Numbered from the stretch's first letter, positions 9,594 through 18,630 are shown. The stretch is 64,000 nucleotides of DNA from Flammeovirgaceae bacterium (GCA_020635915.1 JACJYU010000002.1:124001-188000); one strand, 5' to 3'. Translations and numbers: made by a program. Notes: generated by a model not told the origin, from the sequence alone.

Positions 9594-10685
9594 ATGGGGA
9601 ATTCACTGCAACTGGGCACCATAGGAGGGATTAAAGTAAAAGTCCACTGGACATTTGCCCTGCTTATCGGCTGGATAATATTTATCAATATGAGGGCGGG
9701 CAGCACTACGGAAAATACATTCTGGAGCGTTCTTTTTATCCTGTTAATCTTTGTGTGCGTGGTGCTTCACGAATTTGGCCATGCCTTTGCGGCCAAACGT
9801 TTTGGCATAAAAACAAGAAGCATAACCCTGCTGCCCATAGGGGGCCTGGCCCGTCTTGAGTCCATGCCGGAGCAGCCGCGGCAAGAACTCATCGTAGCCC
9901 TGGCAGGCCCTGTCGTCAACCTTGCCATTGCTGCCCTTGTTTTTCCGTTTGTAAACCTTTCGGACGCATTTACCGAGGGATCGATCGTTTCCGTTCATGC
10001 GGGCAACCTCCTTCCCAGTTTGTTTAGCGTAAACGTGGTGTTGGCCGTGTTCAACATGCTACCGGCTTTTCCCATGGATGGCGGAAGGGTATTACGTGCC
10101 CTACTGGGCTTTAAGCTTGAGCGCCATGTCGCTACCAAGGTGGCTGCCTCCATTGGCCAGGCAATAGCCATTGGGTTTGTTCTTTTTGGGCTTTTTTACA
10201 ATCCCATCCTGGCTTTCATTGGCATCTTTATCTTCCTGGGTGCCCAGTCCGAGGTCCGGACGACCCAGGCACAGTTTATGATGGCCAATTTTACCGTAAG
10301 GGACGCCATGATCAGGGATTTCCATACCCTCGACCCCAACGATAGTATTGCATCGGCAGTGCAGCTCTTGCTGAACGGCCAGGAAAAAAATTTCATGGTG
10401 ATGAAGGATGGAAGCCCGGCCGGCACGTTGGACAGGAACCAGATCATAAAGGCGCTCTCTGAAGAAGGCAAAGATGGGAAAGTGGCAGAGGCCATGCACA
10501 AAAGTGCGCTGAGCTTTCAGCAAAACACGCCACTCAGGGAAGCATGGCCAAAAATGCAAATGAACCGGCAGGTGCTCGCCCCCATTTACGATGGCGGTGT
10601 GCTGGTAGGGGCACTGGACAATGAAAACATTTTGGAATTTTTGATGGTTAGGAAAGCTGCTGAAAAGGGGCGGCAGGCAAGCTAG
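9594..10685 (+). CDS. Site-2 protease family (M50) membrane metalloprotease with CBS domain pair
   Basis: A 363-aa protein. The zinc protease motif HEFGH is at residues 59-63 in the second helix, and the third ligand motif is the MLPAFPMDGGRVLRA segment (NPDG-like, with Asp). The C-terminal third has two CBS modules (FTVRDAMIRDFHTLDPNDSI and the VAEAMHKSALSFQQN region), which bind adenosine nucleotides and may gate activity. Members cleave transmembrane substrates such as anti-sigma factors; no partner is obvious here. Confidence 0.88.
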   Translation: MGNSLQLGTIGGIKVKVHWTFALLIGWIIFINMRAGSTTENTFWSVLFILLIFVCVVLHEFGHAFAAKRFGIKTRSITLLPIGGLARLESMPEQPRQELIVALAGPVVNLAIAALVFPFVNLSDAFTEGSIVSVHAGNLLPSLFSVNVVLAVFNMLPAFPMDGGRVLRALLGFKLERHVATKVAASIGQAIAIGFVLFGLFYNPILAFIGIFIFLGAQSEVRTTQAQFMMANFTVRDAMIRDFHTLDPNDSIASAVQLLLNGQEKNFMVMKDGSPAGTLDRNQIIKALSEEGKDGKVAEAMHKSALSFQQNTPLREAWPKMQMNRQVLAPIYDGGVLVGALDNENILEFLMVRKAAEKGRQAS

Positions 10686-10772
10686 GGAAGGGCATTTGAA
10701 GAATTGACCATTATTTAAAATTATTTAAGCACAACCTAAAAGAGGATAACAGAAAAATAGAAACCAGTAGTT

Positions 10773-11192
10773 ATGTTGGGAAAAATGAACGATAACCAAA
10801 TCATCAATGTGCTCCAGGCCCAGGTGGTTGGCCGGCTGGCTTGCCATGCAGACAAGCTATACGTGGTACCGATTACCTACGCCTACAAGGACGGCTATAT
10901 CTATTGCCATTCCAAAGACGGAATGAAAATCAAAATGATGAACAAAAACCCCCAGGTGTGCTTTCAGGTAGATCAAATTGAAAACATGAACAGTTGGCGG
11001 TCCGTGATCTTATGGGGCGAGTATGAGAGGCTTGACAAAGACCGGGAGCAGGAATTGGCGAGGCAAATCCTTAATGACCGGATAGGCCCCCTTTCTACCG
11101 GGGAAACCGTGGTTCCACGTATCCGCCAGGATGTTCCCCACTCCTTCCGGATTAAGATAAAAGAGCAAAGCGGAAGGTTCGAAAAACCATGA
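10773..11192 (+). CDS. Pyridoxamine 5'-phosphate oxidase-like flavin-binding protein
   Basis: A 139-aa split-barrel protein of the PNPOx/NimA-like group: GRLACHADKLYVVPITYAYKDGYIYCHSKDGMKIKMM carries the FMN-binding pattern, followed by VCFQVDQI and SWRSVILWGEYE. Members bind FMN, F420 or heme and act as small reductases or stress proteins. The start could also be the ATG at 10785. It ends 33 bases before the convergent membrane-protein gene. Confidence 0.8.
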   Translation: MLGKMNDNQIINVLQAQVVGRLACHADKLYVVPITYAYKDGYIYCHSKDGMKIKMMNKNPQVCFQVDQIENMNSWRSVILWGEYERLDKDREQELARQILNDRIGPLSTGETVVPRIRQDVPHSFRIKIKEQSGRFEKP

Positions 11193-11225
11193 CAGGCCAC
11201 CCGGCACTGACGGGCAACAAAAATT

Positions 11226-12410
11226 TTATGAAGGGCCGTGTTTGTGGAAAGCCCCTGTAGCGATTCCCACAATCCCCAAAACCAGGGCTGCCGATGTAAT
11301 GAACATCCACTTCTGGATATTGAATAGGCCAGGCCACTGGCCCACGCTCACCATGACCAGCTCTGAAGAAACAAAGCCTGCCAGCAAGAGGTAGGTAAAC
11401 CACCGCTTAAGGGGCATCCCGTATTGTTCGCTGTACCAGGCCAGCAAAAAGAAGGTAACAAATCCCAGCAACACCAGGTGCAGGTAGGCGATGATATAAA
11501 AACGCCTTTCAAACGCCAGCAGGGCCACGGATGGAAAGGCAGAAAAAAGCTGAAGGGCCAACTTAAGCATAAACGCCACCAGGGAAGCAGCCATTAACGT
11601 CCGTGAAAGGGGCAAAAGCCTATGGGCAAGCCCTGCCCAACGGCCCCGCATCGACCGCAACAAAAAATACAGTGCCAATAATTGCCCGGTAGCGGCCAGT
11701 AACCCTACCCCATACACGACCGGGGGTGGACCGGCCCACAGCGTGGAGAGGGCATAAGCGGGAAAGCACGAAACAAACAATGTCCAACGGAACCATTTTG
11801 CGGCTTGCAGGTCGATGACTATCCCCATTTGTTCCAGCAAATAAAAAAACAATGCCAACGCGCCAAAAGTAAACACCCCGTTGTATTGGAAATGCAGGTA
11901 GTAATAAATGGCCATGAAATATCCATCGGAATGCCCCAGCCCCTTGGCGGCCAGTGCACCCACTACAAAAGGGCCAACCGCGGAAACCAGGAAAAACAAT
12001 AAAGAAGCCCTGGCAAACCAGACGGCATTGTTTTGCCTGTGCGCCCGGGTGTCTTTAAAAAACCGAACGCCCAGCACCACAACAAAGACGGTGTGCAACG
12101 TAGATACCGCGATTGAATAAAAGGCATACCCTTGTATGGGAAAAGCAATGAGCATGCCCAACACCGTAAGGTTGATCAAATAAAACGGCCATTTGTACCA
12201 CGCCTGTGATCGCTCTTGCACAAAACAGACGACAAACCCCATGGACAACGCATTGAACGCCCATCCCAAAAACATTATATGGGAATGGGCGTGCAACCAA
12301 TTTGTGTAATTAAATGCCTCAATTGGCCTATAGTAGTGCCACCTCAAGGCCAGGCCGATCAGGGAAGCAATAAAAAGGAAAGCCAATGGGAGTTTAACCA
12401 ACTTGTGCAT
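11226..12410 (-). CDS. Polytopic His-rich membrane protein, distant heme-copper oxidase subunit I/NnrS-like
   Basis: A 394-aa protein with about 11-12 transmembrane helices. Near the N-terminus YTNW-LHAHSH-IMFLGW (residues 35-50, His40/42/44) strikingly resembles the helix-X heme ligand motif of cbb3-type CcoN, and other membrane His occur in YYLHFQYNGVFTF and AYLHLVLLGF. These suggest heme or metal binding. It is much shorter than a normal oxidase subunit I and the motif order is unusual. The role is unknown; NnrS-like NO-related function is possible given the neighbourhood. The histidine kinase gene lies upstream on the same strand. Confidence 0.5.
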   Translation of the reverse strand: MHKLVKLPLAFLFIASLIGLALRWHYYRPIEAFNYTNWLHAHSHIMFLGWAFNALSMGFVVCFVQERSQAWYKWPFYLINLTVLGMLIAFPIQGYAFYSIAVSTLHTVFVVVLGVRFFKDTRAHRQNNAVWFARASLLFFLVSAVGPFVVGALAAKGLGHSDGYFMAIYYYLHFQYNGVFTFGALALFFYLLEQMGIVIDLQAAKWFRWTLFVSCFPAYALSTLWAGPPPVVYGVGLLAATGQLLALYFLLRSMRGRWAGLAHRLLPLSRTLMAASLVAFMLKLALQLFSAFPSVALLAFERRFYIIAYLHLVLLGFVTFFLLAWYSEQYGMPLKRWFTYLLLAGFVSSELVMVSVGQWPGLFNIQKWMFITSAALVLGIVGIATGAFHKHGPS

Positions 12411-12485
12411 GGAAAAGGAACTGTCGATCGAACAGCAATAATACTTTGTTGGGCACCATTGGCAAAAAGTAATTCCAATGGTATG

Positions 12486-13925
12486 TCAATTTTTTAAAGG
12501 AAGTTCCAAAGTAAAAACCGTGCCTTTTTCACTATTGCTTGAAAACGTGAGGGTGCCCGCCAGTAGGTCGGCATATTTTTTTACAACGGTAAGCCCCAGC
12601 CCCGTGCCATGAATGTTCACCACATTGTGTGCCCGGAAAAACCGGTCGAAGATATGCTCCTGGTCTTCGGGTGGTATGCCCATCCCGTGGTCCACCACGC
12701 TTATGGTCGCCCGGCCATTGAGCACATTTGACTTCACGATTACCTTCCCATCTTCCGGGCTGTACTTAAAGGCGTTGGACAAAAGGTTGTACAGGATATT
12801 TTTAAGAAAACGCCTGTCGGTCGTGATTTCATCCAACCCGGAATGCTCCAACTCCAATATTTGTGTGCCCTTTTTGAGGGGCTCCGCTTCCTGGCCAACC
12901 TGCTCCATCAATTCGGAAAGAAGCACCGTTTCATGCCGGGGCACAGGGCTGCGCTTCTCCAGGCTCTCCAAAGAAAGGAAGTCCGTTAGGATTTCCGTGA
13001 GCAGCTTAACGGAGTTTTTGATCCTGGCCACATGGGTTGCCTTTTCTTTGTCATAGGCCTCCCCGCTATACATTCCCAGCAAGGTGGAGGAAGATTGTAT
13101 GGTAGTCAAAGGGGTGCGAAATTCGTGCGATGCCATGGTCACGAACCTGGACTTTAGTTCGCTGAGTTCACGCTCCCTCTCCAGCGCTTTGACAAGGCGG
13201 GCCTCCGTTTCCTTCATTATGGTGATGTCGTGGACCACTACCAGCAACCGTTTTATTTTGAGGTTGCTCAAAATTGGCCCCATATTAACATCATAGCTAC
13301 GCTGGTTAAATGCTACTTCAAATGTCACATGCTCCCCTTTTACCGCTCTTTCCAAAAATGGTTCCACGTCCCTGCCCAGCATCTTGCCAAACCTTTCCCC
13401 TATCAGGTCCGAGGGTTTTATTGCCGCCCGGGCCAGGCCCCTGCCATCGGCAAATACATACTTCAAATCTTCGTCCAAAATGCCAATCCACCCCTCCGGG
13501 AAATTCCTGGCTATGGCCTCGTGCATTTCCTGGCTGCTGCGCAACCTCGCTTCCGTTATTTTCCGTTCCTCTATCTCAAGCCGCTGCCTGTTCTCCTCTG
13601 CCCGTGCCTGTTGGTAACGGATGGTGAAAGCACAAGCAAACCAAATCACTACCAGGGCAGAAACCCTGTTGACAAAAAAAGTAACCTGGTCTGGCGGCTC
13701 CGACAAGGTAATGGCCAGGATATACCCGGCAATTATCAAAATGGTGGCAAAAGCGGTAATGGCAATAATTTGCTTCCGCCCGGGGGCAAGCCACATGGTG
13801 ATGACACAGATGGCCACATAGGCCACATTGCCCAACACATGGGTCAAAAGTTCGGCCACCAACACCAGCAACATCATAAAGATGCCGGCCAACATGGGCA
13901 AGGTGATGATACGATTGGAGGCCAT
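12486..13925 (-). CDS. Membrane PAS-domain sensor histidine kinase
   Basis: A 479-aa kinase. It has four hydrophobic segments in the first ~110 residues, a short coiled coil (QQARAEENRQRLEIEER), a PAS domain (~130-240), then HisKA with the H-box FVTMASHEFRTPLT (~residues 265-278) and a HATPase with N-box (LYNLLSNAFKYS), G1 (DHGMGIP) and G2 (GTGLGLTVV). No receiver domain and no response regulator gene is adjacent, so the partner is unknown. A 14-bp near-palindrome lies 50 bases upstream of the start. Confidence 0.9.
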   Translation of the reverse strand: MASNRIITLPMLAGIFMMLLVLVAELLTHVLGNVAYVAICVITMWLAPGRKQIIAITAFATILIIAGYILAITLSEPPDQVTFFVNRVSALVVIWFACAFTIRYQQARAEENRQRLEIEERKITEARLRSSQEMHEAIARNFPEGWIGILDEDLKYVFADGRGLARAAIKPSDLIGERFGKMLGRDVEPFLERAVKGEHVTFEVAFNQRSYDVNMGPILSNLKIKRLLVVVHDITIMKETEARLVKALERERELSELKSRFVTMASHEFRTPLTTIQSSSTLLGMYSGEAYDKEKATHVARIKNSVKLLTEILTDFLSLESLEKRSPVPRHETVLLSELMEQVGQEAEPLKKGTQILELEHSGLDEITTDRRFLKNILYNLLSNAFKYSPEDGKVIVKSNVLNGRATISVVDHGMGIPPEDQEHIFDRFFRAHNVVNIHGTGLGLTVVKKYADLLAGTLTFSSNSEKGTVFTLELPLKN

Positions 13926-13975
13926 TTAATCTGGATTGTAAGGGGCCAAGCTAGTTATAGCCACCTATCCACCAA

Positions 13976-13989
13976 ATGACATTTGTCAT
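13976..13989. promoter_or_regulatory. Near-perfect palindrome upstream of the PAS histidine kinase
   Basis: ATGACATTTGTCAT is symmetric except for the two central bases. It lies between the histidine kinase start and the ferredoxin stop, in the only gap there. It is a plausible operator, but no second copy was found in the window. Confidence 0.3.
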
Positions 13990-14039
13990 GTATAGGCCCT
14001 CAAACCCAGGATTTTGACACTACTTCGCTGCGATGGGCG

Positions 14040-14261
14040 CTAGGACAGCACCCTGATGGCCTTCGCAGGGCAGGAATTTGCTATCAACTGGGCCAAGGTG
14101 GGGGAGGCCGAGACCACCTTCATATGGGTTTCTTTGTTTACCACCGAGCCTATCAAGTTTGCCTTGCCGTCCTTTCTGGACATGCGCCACTGGCCGGGAT
14201 GGCGTTCATGGCAAATGCCACAGCCAATGCACTTTTTCCTATAATAGATGATTTTAGGCAT
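14040..14261 (-). CDS. Single-cluster 4Fe-4S ferredoxin
   Basis: A 73-aa ferredoxin with CIGCGIC (Cys11, 14, 17) and the fourth ligand in NSCPAKAI (Cys64), the pattern of one-cluster ferredoxins. It overlaps the 3' end of the U32 gene by 8 bases and follows it on the same strand, so the pair is translated together. A role as electron donor to the U32 enzyme is inferred from this coupling. Confidence 0.85.
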   Translation of the reverse strand: MPKIIYYRKKCIGCGICHERHPGQWRMSRKDGKANLIGSVVNKETHMKVVSASPTLAQLIANSCPAKAIRVLS

Positions 14262-15507
14262 CTGTGCCCTGGATTACTTTATACAGCTTATCGTCTTTCA
14301 ATACCCTGGTTGCCCAGGGCAATGAAATGACATCGCCCTTTTTTGCTTGTGTTGCTTCCTCACCGTTTACGCGAAACCCCTTCACTTTTTCTTTTCGCAC
14401 GCCTTCAGTTCGCCCTATTACCATCAAAGTATCCCCGGTGGTTATGGCCCCTGTTTCCAGCACAAACTCCCCCACGCCAATTTTAGGGTAGTACCGGTTT
14501 CCCTTTCCGATATAAACTTTTTTCTCCGTGGCCACGGAGCCCGGTTGGTTGGCCCATTCGCCCAGTTTCCGGCCCAGGTAATAGCCCTCCCAAAAACCCC
14601 GGTTATACACTTTGGACAATTCCTGTTTCCAGTATTCAATTTTTTCCTGGGTGTACTGTCCCGCACCGATTGCACCGACTGCTTCTTTGTAGCACCTGGT
14701 CACCGTGCTAACATAGTCTGCCGACCTGCCCCTCCCTTCTATTTTCAACACGGAAACGCCAGCCTCCAGCACCTGGTCCAATATATCGATGGTGCACAAG
14801 TCCTTGGCGCTCATGATGTATTCATTGTCGACTTCAAATTCAATGCCTTCTTCTTTGTCCGTTACCACATAAGGCCTCCGGCAATTTTGCAGGCAGGCAC
14901 CCCTGTTGGCCGAGGCAAAATGGGAGTGCAGGCTCAAATAACATTTTCCCGATACGGCCATGCACAATGCCCCGTGCACAAACACCTCCACCTTCACCAG
15001 GTTCCCAGATGGCCCTTTGATGTTCCTGCGTGCTATCTCCCGTGTTATTTCCGACACCTGACCAAGGCTTAATTCCCGGGCCAGCACAATCACGTCCGCA
15101 AAGGTTGAAAAAAAACCCACCGTTTCAATATTGCTTACATTGGCCTGGGTGGAAATGTGAAGGGGCATGCCTACCGACTTGGCATAGGCCATGGCCGCAT
15201 GGTCGGAGGCGATAATGGCATCAATGCCCGCTTCCCTGGCCGACATCACAATTTTCCTCATTAACTGCATGTCGTAATCGTACAATACCGTGTTCAAAGT
15301 AAGGTAGGCCCTGACCCCCTGCTGCCGGCACTGGCGGGCTATCGGCCCCATGTCTTCGATCGTAAAATAGTGGGCAGACCGGGACCGCATGTTCAACTGT
15401 TCCACGCCAAAATAAACCGCGCCTGCGCCTGCCTGTATGGCGGCCGTCAAGGCTTCGAAAGAGCCGGCCGGGGCCAGGACCGTTACATTTTCCCTACTTT
15501 GTTTCAT
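14254..15507 (-). CDS. Peptidase U32 family protein (RNA hydroxylase/UbiU-like family)
   Basis: A 417-aa U32 protein: an N-terminal TIM barrel starting LAPAGSFEALTAAIQAGAGAVYFG and the U32 signature region around GACLQNCRRPYVV (two Cys), then a C-terminal beta domain. U32 proteins include TrhP and RlhA (tRNA/rRNA hydroxylation) and UbiU/UbiV (oxygen-independent hydroxylation with Fe-S clusters), so true peptidase activity is unlikely. The exact substrate is not readable. Ferredoxin is translationally coupled downstream. Confidence 0.85.
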   Translation of the reverse strand: MKQSRENVTVLAPAGSFEALTAAIQAGAGAVYFGVEQLNMRSRSAHYFTIEDMGPIARQCRQQGVRAYLTLNTVLYDYDMQLMRKIVMSAREAGIDAIIASDHAAMAYAKSVGMPLHISTQANVSNIETVGFFSTFADVIVLARELSLGQVSEITREIARRNIKGPSGNLVKVEVFVHGALCMAVSGKCYLSLHSHFASANRGACLQNCRRPYVVTDKEEGIEFEVDNEYIMSAKDLCTIDILDQVLEAGVSVLKIEGRGRSADYVSTVTRCYKEAVGAIGAGQYTQEKIEYWKQELSKVYNRGFWEGYYLGRKLGEWANQPGSVATEKKVYIGKGNRYYPKIGVGEFVLETGAITTGDTLMVIGRTEGVRKEKVKGFRVNGEEATQAKKGDVISLPWATRVLKDDKLYKVIQGTDA

Positions 15508-15539
15508 GGTATTGTATTTATATCCCGGATTATCACACG

Positions 15540-16604
15540 CTACGCCTGGCCATGGTGCAACGCTTCCCGTGCAGGCACTTCATGGCCTTCCCCACCGGCA
15601 TTTTCCGGGTATTTGACGGCATGTATGATCCTGACCATTATCATGAGCAAGGCTATGGCCAAAAACTGATGGGCAACGCCCAGTGCAATAGGCACGTGGA
15701 GCACCAGTGTGGTAATCCCCAGCACTACCTGCAGGCTGGCCACCACCACAAGCCAGGTGGCATATTTCCTTACTTCCCGGTAAGGCCTCGAAATTTTCAG
15801 TATCCAAAAGAAGGACAAAAGGACAACGAAGGCCAGCCACCTATGGGTAAACTGTAACATCACCCCATTGTAAAGGTACGGCTGCACTTCCACAACGAAC
15901 TTGGGCGGAAAAAAAGAATCGCCCATAAATGGGAAATTCGTATACGAAAACCCAGCCTTAAGCCCTGCTACAAACGCGCCCAAAATTATTTGAAGGGAGA
16001 GGAGCACCACGGAAACAATAGCTGGCAAGAGCAACGGGGGGCGGCTGTCCTTTCCCGCGGCCTTCCTGCCATCTGGTTCCAGTAGGGCCCACCATATAGA
16101 TACAATGAGCAGCAAGGCCAGCCCCTGGTGCATGGCCAGCCTAAAATGGCTGACGTGTGGGTTGTCGTTTAACCCGCTTTTTACCATGTACCATCCCATA
16201 AAACCCTGTAATGCACCAAGCGCAAAAATCACCAATACCTTCTTCATCAATGGCTTGGAGAGCTTTCGGCCAAAATAAAAAACCAAAAAGGGCACGATAA
16301 AGACAAAGCCAATAAAACGGCCCAATAACCGATGGAGGTACTCCCAAAAGAATATCTGCTTGAACCCCGCCATGTCCATCCCATAGTTCATCTTTTTATA
16401 TTGAGGGAATTGCTTGTACTGGTCAAAGGCATGTTGCCATTGGGCGTCAGTTAGGGGCGGTATGGTCCCGGAGATTACGTTCCACTCCACAATCGACAAT
16501 CCCGAACCCGTTAAACGGGTAATACCGCCCACTACCACCATCAAGGCGATGAGCACGATGCCTGCCCACAGCCATAGCCTTATATAATTATCTTGCTTCG
16601 ACAT
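15540..16604 (-). CDS. ctaA: Heme A synthase (COX15/CtaA family)
   Basis: A 354-aa, eight-helix membrane enzyme that oxidises the C8 methyl of heme O to the formyl of heme A for aa3-type oxidases. Family marks are GGITRLTGSGLSIVEWNVISG after helix 1, FKQIFFWEYLHRLLGR (heme-ligand His), HVSHFRLAMHQGLAL and FTHRWLAF. The COX15-type architecture is complete. The start at MSKQDNY is preferred to the 18-codon upstream extension, which lacks conservation features. It implies that the host also makes aerobic cytochrome oxidase. Confidence 0.88.
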   Translation of the reverse strand: MSKQDNYIRLWLWAGIVLIALMVVVGGITRLTGSGLSIVEWNVISGTIPPLTDAQWQHAFDQYKQFPQYKKMNYGMDMAGFKQIFFWEYLHRLLGRFIGFVFIVPFLVFYFGRKLSKPLMKKVLVIFALGALQGFMGWYMVKSGLNDNPHVSHFRLAMHQGLALLLIVSIWWALLEPDGRKAAGKDSRPPLLLPAIVSVVLLSLQIILGAFVAGLKAGFSYTNFPFMGDSFFPPKFVVEVQPYLYNGVMLQFTHRWLAFVVLLSFFWILKISRPYREVRKYATWLVVVASLQVVLGITTLVLHVPIALGVAHQFLAIALLMIMVRIIHAVKYPENAGGEGHEVPAREALHHGQA

Positions 16605-16668
16605 GTGTTGAAAATTGAAATCGGCCGAAATTATCCATCCTTTCGGATATCCGGGCAAATAATGCCTG

Positions 16669-17139
16669 CTATTTTCCTTTTGGCCGGTTATTTTTTCCCC
16701 TCCTTTTCAAGGCCTCGTTATAATGGGCCTGGTCCACAGGCGTGGACGGCCTTACCGGATCAACGGGCGATACATTGCCATTTTCATCTATGGCCACAAA
16801 TGTAAAGTACGACTCGCTGATCAAGTGCCTCTTGGTGCGAAAAACGTTTTTTGACCAGGCAGAAACCATGATCTCCATTGAGGTGGTAAACGCGCGGGTG
16901 ATCCTTGCCTCAATAGTGACGATATCCCCCACATAAGCAGGCCGTTTAAAGCCCACCGTATCGATGGAAGCGGTGACGCAAATTTTTCCTGCGTGGGTTT
17001 GGGCGCATACGGCCGCTGCGATGTCCATCCACTGCACCAAGCGCCCACCCTGCAATATGCCCATAGGGTTGGTATCGTTGGGGCATACCACTTCCGTCTT
17101 TAGCGTTTTGGAAAAATTGGGCGAGCGCGGCTTTCCCAC
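16669..17139 (-). CDS. Acyl-CoA thioesterase, hotdog fold (YciA/acyl-CoA hydrolase type)
   Basis: A 156-aa hotdog protein. NPMGILQGGRLVQWMDIAAAVCAQTHAG (residues ~25-52) is the typical active-site helix region with the catalytic Asp, and VGDIVTIEARITRAFTTSMEI is the following strand pair. It hydrolyses acyl-CoA thioesters; chain length preference is not readable. The start lies 1 base from the stop of the DGC gene upstream, so both are co-transcribed. Confidence 0.85.
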   Translation of the reverse strand: MGKPRSPNFSKTLKTEVVCPNDTNPMGILQGGRLVQWMDIAAAVCAQTHAGKICVTASIDTVGFKRPAYVGDIVTIEARITRAFTTSMEIMVSAWSKNVFRTKRHLISESYFTFVAIDENGNVSPVDPVRPSTPVDQAHYNEALKRRGKNNRPKGK

Positions 17140-17140
17140 T

Positions 17141-17539
17141 TTAGGCCAGTTCTTTATCGGCAGGTACCGAAAACCTCTCCCCCACTTCCCCGGCTATTGC
17201 GGAAAGGATGCCGTCCGCCTCTTCCTTGTCAAAGTCCTCCCCCTGCTTCTTGGCCACGCCCATCCCCTTTAATTCAATGTGCCAGTTAGGTTGCAGGCCA
17301 TGGTTGCCCAGGCAGGCTTTGACGCACGCCAGCGGGCACCCGTCAATGGCTATCAATTTTCGTCCGGATTTGGCCGTTCGGACCAGGTTCTTTACGTTCC
17401 CGCCCACGCCCGCAATGCAAGACATTTCCGCTAGGCCGGCACGGTCCAGCTTTATTGCCAGGTAATTGGCCATTTGTGCCGCACTTGAGCATCCGGAGCA
17501 AGAATATACCAGGGGTTTTTCACCATCCATTTCCGTCAT
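17141..17539 (-). CDS. Putative zinc-binding protein, DGC family
   Basis: A 132-aa cysteine-rich protein. It has CSGCSSAAQ near the N-terminus (two Cys), SCIAGVGG, and the family motif IDGCPLACVKACL (three Cys in the DGC region), the features of the DGC putative zinc-binding family whose function is not established. The start is MTEMDGEK rather than the 9-codon longer frame. It is first in a likely operon (DGC, thioesterase, ctaA, U32, ferredoxin) and has a TAnnTTTG box and the 20-bp palindrome of this region directly upstream. Confidence 0.8.
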   Translation of the reverse strand: MTEMDGEKPLVYSCSGCSSAAQMANYLAIKLDRAGLAEMSCIAGVGGNVKNLVRTAKSGRKLIAIDGCPLACVKACLGNHGLQPNWHIELKGMGVAKKQGEDFDKEEADGILSAIAGEVGERFSVPADKELA

Positions 17540-17563
17540 AATTTTTAGATTAAAAAAACCGTG

Positions 17564-17571
17564 CAAATATA
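17564..17571 (-). promoter_or_regulatory. Promoter -7 box (TATATTTG) of the DGC operon
   Basis: Reads TATATTTG on the minus strand, an exact TAnnTTTG box of Bacteroidota promoters, 24 bases before the DGC start. The shared palindrome ends 6 bases further upstream, where the -33 element would sit. Confidence 0.6.
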
Positions 17572-17577
17572 AATAAA

Positions 17578-17597
17578 TAAGGATATTTTAGTCTTTT
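17578..17597. promoter_or_regulatory. Shared 20-bp palindromic operator, site 1 (DGC / RIC divergent region)
   Basis: TAAGGAT-ATTTTA-GTCTTTT; the minus strand reads AAAAGAC-N6-ATCCTTA. It lies in the 137-base gap between the DGC gene (minus) and the DUF2249-RIC gene (plus), so it could control both. One of six copies in the nitrate/NO island. Confidence 0.65.
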
Positions 17598-17676
17598 ATT
17601 AGGCCAAAACCCGCAATTAAATATTTGGCCGGGCAAAGGCCGCCCAACATAGGATTTCAATCGAAAATTTTGAACC

Positions 17677-18630
17677 ATGCAATCCCTGGACGTGACACAA
17701 ATCGACACCCAACGCAAGCACCTCGCCATTTTCGATCGCTTTGATGCCCTACCGCACGGGGAAGGGTTTATTATCGACAACGACCACGACCCAAAACCGC
17801 TCTATAATCAATTGCTGGCAGAACGCGGGCAAACATTCGATTGGGAGTACGTACAAAAAGGCCCGGAACGATGGAAGGTGAGGCTTTCAAAATCAAAAAC
17901 AAGGGCCATTCCCACCATCGGGGAGTTGGTGTCCGGGGATTTCCGAAAGGCGGAGGTTTTTGAAAAATTTGGAATTGATTTTTGCTGTGGTGGCAAGAAA
18001 ACCGTGGCCGAGGCCTGCGCCAAAATGGGGCTGGATGCCAACGTGGTATCGCGCGAACTGCGTAAAGTGGAAAACCGGCCAAACCGCAGTGTGCACGATT
18101 TTAGCACCTGGAACGCAGGCCTTCTAATGGAATACATCATCAACAACCACCACCAGTATGTGGCGCGCTCCCTGCCCTTTCTCTCCGTTATAAGCGCCAA
18201 AGTGGCCCACGTGCATGGGGGCCTCCACCCGGAGGCCGTGGACATTGCCAACCATTTCGAGGCACTGGAGTTTGAACTGGAAACACACCTGCAAAAGGAG
18301 GAAAAAGTTTTGTTCCCTTACATCAGGGAAATGTTGGAAGCCAAACAAAACGGCTCAACGCTTACGCCACCACCCTTTGGCACCCTAGCCCACCTCATTG
18401 CCATGGTGGGGAAAGAACACGAGACGCTAATGGGCATCATGGCGGCCATCGCCCGGCAAAGCAACGGGTACAAGCCACCCTCTGATGGATGTACTTCCTA
18501 CCGGATATTGTTTGCCAAACTGCAGGAATTTCAACTAGACTTGCACCAACACCTCCACCTTGAAAACAACATCTTGTTCCCCAAGGCATTGAAGCTGGAA
18601 AAAGAACTTCGAAAAAGAAGGAAACCCTAA
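17677..18630 (+). CDS. DUF2249 plus RIC (ScdA/YtfE) diiron iron-sulfur cluster repair protein
   Basis: A 317-aa fusion. Residues ~1-72 are a DUF2249 domain. About 78-135 is the ScdA N-terminal domain (TIGELVSGDF, FGIDFCCGG with the Cys pair). The rest is hemerythrin-like with diiron ligands in NNHHQY, HLQKEEKVLFP, KEHET and HQHLHLENNILFP. RIC proteins repair iron-sulfur and iron centres damaged by nitric oxide or oxidants. Location beside nar/nor genes and behind the shared palindrome fits NO defence. Confidence 0.9.
   Translation: MQSLDVTQIDTQRKHLAIFDRFDALPHGEGFIIDNDHDPKPLYNQLLAERGQTFDWEYVQKGPERWKVRLSKSKTRAIPTIGELVSGDFRKAEVFEKFGIDFCCGGKKTVAEACAKMGLDANVVSRELRKVENRPNRSVHDFSTWNAGLLMEYIINNHHQYVARSLPFLSVISAKVAHVHGGLHPEAVDIANHFEALEFELETHLQKEEKVLFPYIREMLEAKQNGSTLTPPPFGTLAHLIAMVGKEHETLMGIMAAIARQSNGYKPPSDGCTSYRILFAKLQEFQLDLHQHLHLENNILFPKALKLEKELRKRRKP

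Noticed and set aside
14254..15507. Reading the U32 gene as UbiU or UbiV for ubiquinone synthesis
   Set aside because: Bacteroidota use menaquinone and only one U32 gene is present here, while UbiU and UbiV act as a pair.
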